The notes below the pieces were generated by a model that saw nothing but the letters and a program-made list of their open reading frames with translations, had not been told where the DNA came from and searched no databases. The position numbers and the translations under genes were made by a program. DNA of 64,000 nt, taken from contig NZ_CP049780.1 in assembly GCF_011193355.1 (NCBI RefSeq), positions 3,547,085-3,611,084 on the forward strand, in the 5' to 3' direction. This document shows, in pieces, positions 27,901 to 34,664 of the stretch; position 1 is the first letter of the stretch; each line of letters starts with the position of its first letter. Source of the DNA: Streptomyces sp. JB150 (GTDB lineage Bacteria; Actinomycetota; Actinomycetes; Streptomycetales; Streptomycetaceae).

Positions 27901-28885
27901 GCTGGCCGAGGACAAGGACCTGGAGGCACTGAGGCTTCAGCTGAAGCCCAAGGCGCGCAAGGCCCTGTCCCAGGCCGCGGCGGCGACCGCCGTACGGCAG
28001 GGCGGGGAGTCCCTGGAGCGCAAGGGCCTCACCGACTGGACCATCGGCACCCTCACCCGCGTCTTCGAGACCCGCCGTGCCGGCCAGCCGGTCAAGGCGT
28101 ACCCGGCGCTCGTCGACGACGGCGACACGGTGTCCGTGCGCCTCTTCGACACGGAGGCCGAGCAGGCCGAGGCGATGTGGAAGGGCACCCGCCGCCTGAT
28201 CCTGCGCAACATCCCGGTCAATCCCGCGAAGTTCGCTTCCGAGAAGCTGACGAACGCGCAGAAGCTCGCGCTGTCGGCGAATCCGCACGGCTCCATCCAG
28301 GCGCTGTTCGACGACTGCGCGATGGCGGCGGCCGACAAGCTCATCGCCGACTTCGGCGGCCCCGCGTGGGACGAGGAGGCGTACCGGAAGCTGTACGACA
28401 AGGTCCGCGCGGACATCGTCGACACGACGGTGCGCACGGTCGCCCAGGTGCAGCAGGTGCTCGCCGCCTGGCAGGCGTGTGAGCGCCGTCTGAAGGCCGT
28501 ACGCAGCCCCGCGCTGCTGGCCAACCTCCAGGACGTGCGCGGGCAGCTGGACGCCCTGGTGAAGCCGGGCTTCGTGACGGAGACCGGGCTGCGCCGGCTG
28601 CCGGACCTGATGCGCTATCTGGTGGCGGCGGACCGCCGGCTCCAGCAGATGCCGACGAACGTCCAGCGGGACACCACCCGCATGGAGAAGATCCGCGAGA
28701 TGCAGGACGAGTACGCCTGGCTGCTGGAGCAGATGCCGCGGGGCCGTCCCGTCCCGGCGTCGGTCCTGGACATCCGCTGGATGATCGAGGAGCTGCGGGT
28801 GAGCTACTTCGCCCACGCGCTGGGCACGGCGTACCCCGTCTCCGACAAGCGGATCGTGAAGGCGATCGACGCGGCGGTCCCGTAA
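24941..28885 (+). CDS. hrpA: ATP-dependent RNA helicase HrpA (DEAH family)
   Basis: 1314 residues, the usual HrpA length. Motif I GETGSGKTTQIP, motif II DEAH (IIDEAHERS), SAT, and motif VI QRKGRCGRTSDG are in order within the first 450 residues. Helicase-associated and OB-fold regions follow, and a C-terminal DUF3418-type segment. HrpA acts on structured mRNA and ribosomes. ATG 24941 (MSTHPAPALG) is chosen because the upstream frame crosses the tRNA terminator; the ribosome site is weak. It lies between tRNA-Phe and the second tRNA-Asp, with its own terminator region preceding the latter. Confidence 0.95.
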   Translation: MSTHPAPALGSLASRLTELSLRDAHRLGRRLEGARKIRKPEARAAVLAEIEAEVAKAEDRMAGRRLRVPAVTYPEQLPVSQKKDEIAAAIRDHQVVIVAGETGSGKTTQIPKICLELGRGVRGMIGHTQPRRIAARTVAERVAEELRTPLGEAVGWKVRFTDQVNPDATFIKLMTDGILLAEIQTDRELRAYDTIIIDEAHERSLNIDFLLGYLAQLLPKRPDLKVVITSATIDPERFSRHFGDAPIIEVSGRTYPVEVRYRPLLEEDSDDADRDQITAITDAVEELMAEGQGDILVFLSGEREIRDTADALEKKKYRFTEILPLYARLSHAEQHRVFQPHTGRRIVLATNVAETSLTVPGIKYVIDPGFARISRYSHRTKVQRLPIEPISQASANQRKGRCGRTSDGICIRLYSEEDFLARPEFTDAEILRTNLASVILQMTAAGLGDIEKFPFIDPPDHRNIRDGVQLLQELGALDPQQKDPRKRLTETGRKLAQLPVDPRLARMVLEAERNGCVREVMVIAAALSIQDPRERPADKQTQADQMHARFKDETSDFLAYLHLWRYIREQQKERGSSSFRRMCKQEYLNFLRIREWQDIYTQLRTVAKQMGIHLNEDDAPADRIHVSLLAGLLSHIGMKDVKDGNKNEYLGARNAKFAIFPGSALFRKQPRFVMSAELVETSRLWARVNAKIEPEWVEPLAGHLVKRTYSEPHWEKDQAAVMAYEKVTLYGVPIVAQRKVNYGRIDPEVSRELFIRNALVEGDWRTHHKFFADNRKLLSEVEELEHRARRRDIVVDDETLFDFYDQRVPEHVVSGAHFDSWWKRKRHEQPDFLDFEREMLIRESAEAVTKADYPDTWRQGQLKFRVTYQFEPGADADGVTVHIPLQVLNQVTDEGFDWQIPGLREELVTELIRSLPKPIRRNYVPAPNYAKAFLEKAVPLQEPLTVTMARELKRMVGVPFEADDFDWSKVPDHLRITFRIVDERRRKLAEDKDLEALRLQLKPKARKALSQAAAATAVRQGGESLERKGLTDWTIGTLTRVFETRRAGQPVKAYPALVDDGDTVSVRLFDTEAEQAEAMWKGTRRLILRNIPVNPAKFASEKLTNAQKLALSANPHGSIQALFDDCAMAAADKLIADFGGPAWDEEAYRKLYDKVRADIVDTTVRTVAQVQQVLAAWQACERRLKAVRSPALLANLQDVRGQLDALVKPGFVTETGLRRLPDLMRYLVAADRRLQQMPTNVQRDTTRMEKIREMQDEYAWLLEQMPRGRPVPASVLDIRWMIEELRVSYFAHALGTAYPVSDKRIVKAIDAAVP

Positions 28886-28916
28886 CCGCCGTGACGACGC
28901 CCCCACACAGGGTGAG

Positions 28917-28946
28917 TTCGACCAGGGGGCCAGGCTCCTGTAGAGT
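28917..28946 (+). promoter_or_regulatory. Putative promoter of tRNA-Asp copy 2
   Basis: TTCGAC (28917-28922), an 18-bp spacer, TAGAGT (28941-28946). Transcription would start about 30 bp before the tRNA at 28987. Confidence 0.6.
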
Positions 28947-28986
28947 CCTTCTCGCAGCGCAACGCACGAACAGCGCAGCGAAACCT

Positions 28987-29061
28987 GGTCCTGTGGAGCA
29001 GTTTGGAGTGCTCGCCACCCTGTCAAGGTGGAGGCCGCGGGTTCAAATCCCGTCAGGACCG
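28987..29061 (+). tRNA. tRNA-Asp (GTC), copy 2
   Basis: 75 nt, identical to tRNA-Asp copy 1. The identity extends into ACCTG on the 5' side and one base past the 3' end; further flanks differ. CCA not encoded. Confidence 0.97.
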
Positions 29062-29069
29062 CGTGAAGC

Positions 29070-29105
29070 AAGAGGGCCCGCCCCCGAGAGGGAGCGGGCC
29101 CTCTT
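29070..29105 (+). terminator. Terminator after tRNA-Asp copy 2
   Basis: AAGAGGGCCCGC and GCGGGCCCTCTT form a perfect 12-bp stem with a 12-nt loop. Confidence 0.85.
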
Positions 29106-29328
29106 GGTGTGTCCACCGCCGTTCCGGGCCGGGCCGGCCGCGCCGTCTCCGGTGCGGGCCGAGGGCCCTGAAGGCCCCTCACGCCCCTCGCGGCGCATCC
29201 GGTATCCCGAATCCGCCCCCGGACCGTATACGGCCGCCCTGGTGGCGCCCGCGCCCTTGACGGCGTCACATTCCGTCGGTACCCCAGGAGTCAGAGCACC
29301 GTTCCCGTACGGCCCCCGGAGGTGGCGT

Positions 29329-29517
29329 ATGGCGGCATCGGCGAGGCACGCGACGCGGGCGCTGCTCCGCGCACATCTGTCGGCCGCGTCCTCGTACCGC
29401 CATGTGACCCGGCACTGTCCGGTCTGCCACCAGCTGCTCCGCCTGGCCCTGCAGACGCCCGGCCCCGAGGACGGCACCGGCGAGCGGGTCGAGGACGAGA
29501 GCCCCTCCCCCGCGTGA
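29329..29517 (+). CDS. Small Cys/His protein (DUF6274-like)
   Basis: 62 residues starting MAASARHATRALLRAHLSAA. It contains the motif HCPVCHQLL at about residue 29, which could bind one metal or serve as a redox pair with the adjacent His. A strong GGAGG lies seven bases before ATG 29329. I associate this protein from memory with DUF6274, a small actinobacterial family near bldC; its function is unknown. It is the only gene between tRNA-Asp and bldC on this strand. A hairpin terminator follows at 29534. Confidence 0.75.
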   Translation: MAASARHATRALLRAHLSAASSYRHVTRHCPVCHQLLRLALQTPGPEDGTGERVEDESPSPA

Positions 29518-29533
29518 CGGTCCGCATCCTCAA

Positions 29534-29554
29534 CACCCTTGTGTGGCAAGGGTG
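29534..29554 (+). terminator. Terminator after the small Cys/His gene
   Basis: CACCCTTG, loop TGTGG, CAAGGGTG: an 8-bp perfect stem, 17 bp past the stop codon. Confidence 0.6.
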
Positions 29555-29791
29555 CTGGAACACGGGCTTCCACTAGCGCACATACGCCGGAGGCAACAAG
29601 TAGCCTGGCATGTGACGGGTGTCACCGCATGAGTTTTTGAAACGGCGGTACTTACCCGGCTCCTACAACTGGTCAATTTAATATGTGCAATTGTACTGCT
29701 GTCGAAGGATGTCCCACAGCTGTTCCGACACCCCTCCCCAGACTTCGACAAGCCCGCTCACAGAGGTGTCCGGACCGGTCGTTGCGCGCAC
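29555..29791. other. Unexplained lower-GC intergenic stretch
   Basis: No gene supported. It includes GTGAC-GGGT-GTCAC (29612-29625), a TAGCCT -10-like element at 29601, and an AT-rich segment near 29670-29700 containing GTGCAATTGTAC. On the minus strand TTGACC with TAAGTA 16 bp later is a possible promoter leading towards the end of the small Cys/His gene. It could hold a small RNA or only the space between the two terminators. Confidence 0.3.
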
Positions 29792-29831
29792 AAAAAAGAT
29801 CGCGCTGGACCCGGCGGAGTCCAGCGCGATC
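29792..29831 (-). terminator. Rho-independent terminator of bldC
   Basis: GATCGCGCTGGAC and GTCCAGCGCGATC form a perfect 13-bp stem. On the minus strand the stem is followed by six T (AAAAAA at 29792-29797 on the plus strand). It lies about 135 bp downstream of the bldC stop. Confidence 0.93.
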
Positions 29832-29966
29832 GACGACGCACCCTGGCTGATGTCTCGGAACCGTGGGCGAGGGCCCTGTTGGGGCAGGACCCGCGTCGCT
29901 TGGAGCTACGGTTCGGGCTGCCCGGCGGGTTGGGGGACCTGCCGGTATGCCCGGTTATGCAGTTGT

Positions 29967-30173
29967 TCAGGCCTCGCTGCGCTGCTGCGGGATGCCCGCG
30001 AGCAGAGCGCGGACCTCGGCCTCGCGGTAGCGGCGGTGCCCGCCGAGCGTGCGGATCGACGTGAGCTTGCCGGCCTTCGCCCACCGCGTGACCGTCTTGG
30101 GGTCGACGCGGAACATGGTGGCGACCTCAGCCGGGGTCAGCAGCGGCTCGGCATCAGGGGTGCGAGCGGTCAT
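29967..30173 (-). CDS. bldC: Developmental regulator BldC (MerR-like)
   Basis: 68 residues. A single MerR-like winged-helix domain: LLTPAEVATMFRVDPKTVTR, then WAKAGKLTSIRTLGGHRRYR. This matches BldC in length and sequence. BldC binds DNA cooperatively as head-to-tail oligomers and holds back sporulation genes during vegetative growth. ATG 30173 has GAGGAGG nine bases upstream. A perfect 8-bp inverted repeat and a BldD-like site lie further upstream, and a strong terminator lies downstream, so it is a single-gene unit. Confidence 0.97.
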   Translation of the reverse strand: MTARTPDAEPLLTPAEVATMFRVDPKTVTRWAKAGKLTSIRTLGGHRRYREAEVRALLAGIPQQRSEA

Positions 30174-30189
30174 GAGCGGCCTCCTCGGG

Positions 30190-30211
30190 AGAACCGAACC
30201 TTCTCGGTTCT
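30190..30211 (-). promoter_or_regulatory. Inverted repeat in the bldC leader
   Basis: AGAACCGA-ACCTTC-TCGGTTCT: 8-bp arms with a 6-bp loop, just upstream of the ribosome site. It could form a hairpin in the mRNA or be an operator. Confidence 0.45.
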
Positions 30212-30403
30212 TTCCTCTAAATTCTGCACCTTGACCCGCGTTGCCCGAAATGGCGGACGCGAGTCGAGTCGGTTATAGGACGAACGGCTTGTCCTCGGCA
30301 CTACAACTACACCATCTGTCCAGCCGCGTCGGCCAAACCGATGGAATTGCCCTCCCAGGTGTTCATCACCGACGGAAGCCGATGGACCATGCCATAGCGG
30401 ACA

Positions 30404-30431
30404 GTCACGCCACTGTGACGATCAGTCACAG
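30404..30431. promoter_or_regulatory. BldD-type operator candidate upstream of bldC
   Basis: CTGTGAC-GATCA-GTCACAG (30413-30431) is a perfect 7-bp inverted repeat. Its core TGACGATCAGTCA fits the BldD pattern tnAC-n5-GTnA. A third GTCAC half-site at 30404-30408 adds GTCAC-GCCACT-GTGAC. BldD is known to control bldC. This is the only regulatory element recognised in the 538-bp gap 30174-30711, which has no supported gene. Confidence 0.6.
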
Positions 30432-30711
30432 GGCGATCAGGAGGCACCAGACCCCCCAAAGCGTGCAATGCGGAGATTCCACCCACAGTGGAACACACCA
30501 GGACGGACAGAGCCCTCCCCGGACTCCTTGTCCTATTTTGGCACGAGGAGGGGCAAGGGACGCAAGGGCGGTGCTACGTGCGGTCCGTCACCCTTGACAC
30601 ACCGTCGCCACATAAGACCGGATCGGGACCTGTGTCCCTCATGACGATCCGTAAGGTGTGTCCCACGTCACTCACCCGCGGCCGCGCGCCCCACGAGTCG
30701 CACCACGGGCC

Positions 30712-31566
30712 TCAGTTCGCGGAGCGCAGGTCCCGCACCGCGCGCCACCGCTCCACCAGCCGGCCGTAGGCCTCGCCCGCGGCCGCCCCGTCGCCGTTGC
30801 GCAGCGCCTCGATGCCCGCGGCCACGTCGGCCGCCGAGTGGTCGTCCTCCAGGTCGCCGGCCGGCAGGGCGTGCACCAGCCCGCCGTAGTCCAGTTCGAC
30901 CAGCGAGCGCGGGTGGAACTCCTCCAGCCAGCGCCCCACGTCCACCAGGCCGTCGATGAGCGGCCCCTCGTCCATGGCCTCGCGCAGGGTGCGCAGGGCC
31001 CGGGCCACCCGGCGGCGGGCCTGCACCATGGGCGTGCGGTAGCGCAGCACCGGGGCGGTGTCCTCCGACACGCCCCCGGTGCCCTTGACGTACTCCCGCT
31101 CCTCGTCGGCGACCAGCACGAACCAGTTCAGCGGCACCTGCCAGGTCGCGGTGCGGATCCAGGGGCGGGCGTCGGGGTTGCGGGCGAGCCAGCGCTCGTA
31201 GTCCTGGGTGGCCTGGTGGCGCACGACCGGGGGCAGCACCGCGTCCAGGACCGGCGCCGGCAGCTCCTCGGCGAGATCGCCGAGCGCCTGCCAGCCGCGC
31301 AGCCGGGTGCGCCACGGGCAGACGTGGACCACCCCGCCGGCCTCCAGCACGAACGCGTCACCGCTCTCGTGCACCGGGACCGCGACCGGCGGGGTGGGCA
31401 GCAGATCGGCCAGGGAACGACGCAGTTCGTCCTGGTACGAGGGGCGGTCGGGGCGGCGGGCGTAGCGCTCCCAGTGTCCGCGCTCCGGCTGGGGGAAGGC
31501 GGCCAGCGGTTCGTACACGCGCAGGTATGCCGCGTACGGGACGATCACCGAGGACACCTTGGGCAC
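30712..31566 (-). CDS. Conserved hypothetical protein adjacent to bldC
   Basis: 284 residues, no recognised domain. It has no signal peptide or membrane helix. The sequence includes PYAAYLRVYEPLAAF at the N-terminus, Trp/Tyr/Arg-rich segments in the middle (QDYERWLARNPDARPW), and an acidic-to-helical C-terminus. GTG 31566 is chosen because GGGAGGGAGC is well spaced upstream; an open upstream extension is intergenic in character. It diverges from vdh. From memory an orthologue sits between bldC and vdh in other streptomycetes. Confidence 0.75.
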   Translation of the reverse strand: MPKVSSVIVPYAAYLRVYEPLAAFPQPERGHWERYARRPDRPSYQDELRRSLADLLPTPPVAVPVHESGDAFVLEAGGVVHVCPWRTRLRGWQALGDLAEELPAPVLDAVLPPVVRHQATQDYERWLARNPDARPWIRTATWQVPLNWFVLVADEEREYVKGTGGVSEDTAPVLRYRTPMVQARRRVARALRTLREAMDEGPLIDGLVDVGRWLEEFHPRSLVELDYGGLVHALPAGDLEDDHSAADVAAGIEALRNGDGAAAGEAYGRLVERWRAVRDLRSAN

Positions 31567-31687
31567 GCCTGCTCCCTCCCCCGCCGGGTGCCGGGGAAAC
31601 CTGCGGGACCCGCCGGCGAAGCCGCTGGAAAACCATTCAAATCGTCGCACGCCCGTACTCCGTGCGGAGGTGATCCTGACCACTGCC

Positions 31688-31716
31688 GGTTCAGCGGGCC
31701 GATCAGGCTCTAATCT
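31688..31716 (+). promoter_or_regulatory. Possible vdh promoter
   Basis: GGTTCA (31688-31693), a 17-bp spacer, TAATCT (31711-31716). The -10 is good, the -35 weak. It would give a leader of about 95 nt before GTG 31816. Confidence 0.4.
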
Positions 31717-31815
31717 CGTGCTCACAGCGCCCGCCGCCCTCCCCTCTGCCACAAGCGTGGGGGGACCCCAGGGGGCTGCATCCCACCCGCCGTTCTCACC
31801 TCAGGAGTCACCACC

Positions 31816-32910
31816 GTGACCGACGTAACCAACGGCGTCCTGCACACCCTGTTCCAGTCGGACCAGGGGGGTCATGAGCAAGTCGTGCTCTGCCAGGACC
31901 GCGCCAGCGGCCTCAAGGCCGTCATCGCCATCCACTCCACCGCGCTGGGCCCCGCCCTCGGCGGTACCCGCTTCTACCCGTACGCGACCGAGGAAGAGGC
32001 CGTCGCCGACGCGCTGAACCTCGCGCGCGGGATGTCGTACAAGAACGCCATGGCCGGGCTGGACCACGGCGGCGGCAAGGCCGTGATCATCGGTGACCCC
32101 GAGAAGATCAAGACCGAGGCGCTGCTGCTCGCCTACGGCCGGTTCGTCGCCTCCCTCGGTGGCCGTTACGTCACCGCCTGCGACGTCGGCACCTACGTCG
32201 CCGACATGGACGTCGTGGCGCGCGAGTGCCGCTGGACCACCGGCCGCTCCCCGGAGAACGGCGGCGCGGGCGACTCCTCCGTGCTCACCGCCTTCGGTGT
32301 CTACCAGGGCATGCGGGCCAGCGCCCAGCACCTGTGGGGCGACCCGACGCTGCGCGGCCGCAAGGTCGGCATCGCGGGTGTCGGCAAGGTGGGCCACCAC
32401 CTGGTCGAGCACCTGCTCGACGAGGGCGCCGAGGTCGTCGTCACCGATGTCCGCGAGGACGCCGTCCGGCGGATCCTCGACCGGCACCCCGGCCGCGTGA
32501 CGGCGGTCGCCGACACCGAGGCGCTGATCCGCCTGGACGGGCTGGACGTCTACGCGCCCTGCGCGCTCGGCGGCGCGCTGAACGACGACACCGTGCCGGT
32601 GCTGACCGCCAAGGTGGTGTGCGGCGCGGCCAACAACCAGCTGGCCCACCCGGGCGTCGAGAAGGACCTCGCCGACCGCGGGATCCTCTACGCACCGGAC
32701 TACGTGGTGAACGCCGGCGGGGTCATCCAGGTCGCCGACGAGCTGCACGGCTTCGACTTCGAGCGGTGCAAGACGAAGGCGGCGAAAATCTACGACACCA
32801 CGCTCGCCATATTCGCACGTGCGAAGACGGACGGGATTCCGCCGGCCGCGGCGGCCGACCGGATCGCCGAGCAGCGGATGGCCGAGGCCGCCGCGGCACG
32901 CGGATGGTGA
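31816..32910 (+). CDS. vdh: Valine (leucine/branched-chain amino acid) dehydrogenase
   Basis: 364 residues, the exact length of Streptomyces valine dehydrogenase. The catalytic region carries [17 protein letters not shown], whose Lys lies after the Gly run. The NAD-binding Rossmann motif is [13 protein letters not shown]. It deaminates Val, Leu and Ile to the keto acids, supplying branched-chain starters for fatty acids and polyketides. GTG 31816 has CAGGAGT nine bases upstream. A hairpin terminator follows. It stands alone and divergent from the previous gene. Confidence 0.95.
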   Translation: MTDVTNGVLHTLFQSDQGGHEQVVLCQDRASGLKAVIAIHSTALGPALGGTRFYPYATEEEAVADALNLARGMSYKNAMAGLDHGGGKAVIIGDPEKIKTEALLLAYGRFVASLGGRYVTACDVGTYVADMDVVARECRWTTGRSPENGGAGDSSVLTAFGVYQGMRASAQHLWGDPTLRGRKVGIAGVGKVGHHLVEHLLDEGAEVVVTDVREDAVRRILDRHPGRVTAVADTEALIRLDGLDVYAPCALGGALNDDTVPVLTAKVVCGAANNQLAHPGVEKDLADRGILYAPDYVVNAGGVIQVADELHGFDFERCKTKAAKIYDTTLAIFARAKTDGIPPAAAADRIAEQRMAEAAAARGW

Positions 32911-32970
32911 CGTTCCGCGGGAGGTTCCGGGTGAGGTTCCGCGCGGCCGTGGCGCGGGTTTGAGCGGTAC

Positions 32971-33013
32971 CTGCCGGTGGGCGGTTAGAGAGAACTCTCA
33001 CGTCCACCGGCGG
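32971..33013 (+). terminator. Terminator of vdh
   Basis: CTGCCGGTGGGCG pairs with CGTCCACCGGCGG, and an inner GAGAG-AA-CTCTC extends it into one long hairpin. The 327-bp gap 32911-33237 otherwise shows only a TAAAAT -10-like element at 33034-33039. Confidence 0.7.
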
Positions 33014-33237
33014 GTCGTTCGCCGATAAGTGGTTAAAATCGCCACTGACCAGCGAGGACAGGGCGCCTCGAAGGTCCTGGGCGCGGGCACGTCATGCGGG
33101 CGACGTACCGTATGGGCGCGGGCTCAGGTACCGTGGAAGCCCTACGGACCGGCCTCTCCGCGGAGAGTCCGTTCCGGACCATGAACGCGTGTCAAGACTC
33201 TGGGGCCGTCGAGCCCCGTCGTTGAGGGGGTCGAGCC

Positions 33238-33483
33238 ATGGGGCGCGGCCGGGCCAAGGCCAAGCAGACGAAGGTCGCCCGCCAGCTGAAGTACAACAGC
33301 GGTGGGACTGACCTCGCACGCCTGGCCGAGGAGCTGGGCGCATCGACGTCGAACCAGTCGCCGAACGGCGACCGCTTCGAGGACGATGAGCACGACGACG
33401 ACCTGTACGCAAAGTACGCCGACCTCTACGAGGACGACGAGGACGAGGACGACGACTCCTCGCGCCACCGTCGCGGCGCTTGA
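33238..33483 (+). CDS. DUF3073 family protein
   Basis: 81 residues. It starts MGRGRAKAKQTKVARQLKY, the conserved basic block of DUF3073, and ends in a highly acidic tail (EDDEDEDDDSS). Such small basic-then-acidic proteins are common in actinobacteria; the function is unknown, possibly nucleic-acid or protein binding. A GAGGGGG ribosome site precedes ATG 33238. It converges on purM across a strong bidirectional terminator. Confidence 0.9.
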   Translation: MGRGRAKAKQTKVARQLKYNSGGTDLARLAEELGASTSNQSPNGDRFEDDEHDDDLYAKYADLYEDDEDEDDDSSRHRRGA

Positions 33484-33499
33484 CCTTGCACTGAGCATC

Positions 33500-33533
33500 A
33501 ACCCGGTCGGTGACCTCGGTCACCGACCGGGTT
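33500..33533. terminator. Bidirectional terminator between DUF3073 gene and purM
   Basis: AACCCGGTCGGTGAC, loop CTCG, GTCACCGACCGGGTT: a perfect 15-bp stem. Confidence 0.9.
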
Positions 33534-33552
33534 CTGTGCTGCCCGCAAGGGC

Positions 33553-34620
33553 TCAGCTCGCGTAGTCGCCCACCAGGGCGGCGCCCGTCTCGTGGTCGCC
33601 GCGGTCGGTGATCTCGCCGGCGACCCAGGCGTCGACCCCGCGGTCGGCCAGCGTCGCCAGGGCCACGTCGGTGGACTCCTCGGGGACGATGGCGATCATG
33701 CCCACGCCCATGTTGAGGGTCTTCTCCAGCTCCAGCCGCTCGACCTGACCGGTCCTGCCGACCAGGTCGAAGACGGGGGCCGGGGTCCAGGTGGAGCGGT
33801 CGACGACCGCGTGCAGCCCGTCCGGGATGACCCGTGCCAGGTTGGCGGCCAGGCCGCCGCCCGTGATGTGGCTGAAGGCGTGCACCTCGGTGGTGCGGGT
33901 GAGGGCCAGGCAGTCCAGCGAGTAGATCTTCGTGGGCTCCAGCAGCTCCTCGCCGAGGGTGCGGCCCAGCTCGTCGATCCGCGCGTCCAGGGACAGCCCC
34001 GCCTCGTTCAGCAGCACGTGGCGGACCAGGGAGTACCCGTTCGAGTGAAGACCGGAGGCCGCCATGGCGATCACCGCGTCACCCGTACGGATACGATCCG
34101 CGCCGAGCAGCCGGTCGGCCTCCACGACGCCCGTACCGGCGCCCGCGACGTCGAAGTCGTCCTCGCCCAGCAGACCGGGGTGCTCGGCCGTCTCACCGCC
34201 CACCAGGGCGCAGCCGGCCAGCACACAGCCCTCCGCGATGCCCTTCACGATGGCGGCGACCCGCTCGGGGTGGACCTTGCCGACGCAGATGTAGTCGGTC
34301 ATGAACAGCGGCTCGGCGCCGCAGACGACGATGTCGTCCATGACCATCGCGACCAGGTCGTGGCCAATTGTGTCGTACACGCCCATCCGGCGGGCGATGT
34401 CGACCTTCGTGCCCACGCCGTCGGTGGCGGAGGCGAGCAGCGGGCGCTCGTAGCGCTTGAGGGCGGAGGCGTCGAAGAGGCCGGCGAAACCGCCGAGGCC
34501 GCCGAGGACCTCGGGGCGCTGGGTCTTCTTCACCCACTCCTTCATCAGCTCGACCGCGCGGTCGCCCGCTTCGATGTCGACGCCCGCGGCTGCGTAGCTG
34601 GCACCAGTTGTCTCAGACAT
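33553..34620 (-). CDS. purM: Phosphoribosylformylglycinamidine cyclo-ligase
   Basis: 355 residues. AIRS signatures: YAAAGVDIEAGDRAVELMK, DGVGTKVDIA, GHDLVAMVMDD, VGGETAEHPGLL and GGGLAANLARV. It converts FGAM to AIR with ATP. It is the second gene of a purF-purM pair, 44 bp after purF. ATG 34620 is used; the ribosome site is weak. The fold matches PurL, which lies upstream. Confidence 0.96.
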   Translation of the reverse strand: MSETTGASYAAAGVDIEAGDRAVELMKEWVKKTQRPEVLGGLGGFAGLFDASALKRYERPLLASATDGVGTKVDIARRMGVYDTIGHDLVAMVMDDIVVCGAEPLFMTDYICVGKVHPERVAAIVKGIAEGCVLAGCALVGGETAEHPGLLGEDDFDVAGAGTGVVEADRLLGADRIRTGDAVIAMAASGLHSNGYSLVRHVLLNEAGLSLDARIDELGRTLGEELLEPTKIYSLDCLALTRTTEVHAFSHITGGGLAANLARVIPDGLHAVVDRSTWTPAPVFDLVGRTGQVERLELEKTLNMGVGMIAIVPEESTDVALATLADRGVDAWVAGEITDRGDHETGAALVGDYAS

Positions 34621-34664
34621 GGCTATGAGAACTTTCGTGTCGTACGGCAGGTAACGCGGACGGG

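Noticed and set aside
24773..29269. 1498-residue minus-strand frame opposite hrpA
   Set aside because: Antisense shadow that also crosses two tRNA genes.
29685..30278. 197-residue plus-strand frame across bldC
   Set aside because: Antisense to bldC and to its terminator; no ribosome site.
30241..30597. 118-residue plus-strand frame upstream of bldC
   Set aside because: Codon use unlike Streptomyces, no ribosome site, no recognisable product; it overlies the BldD-type dyad.
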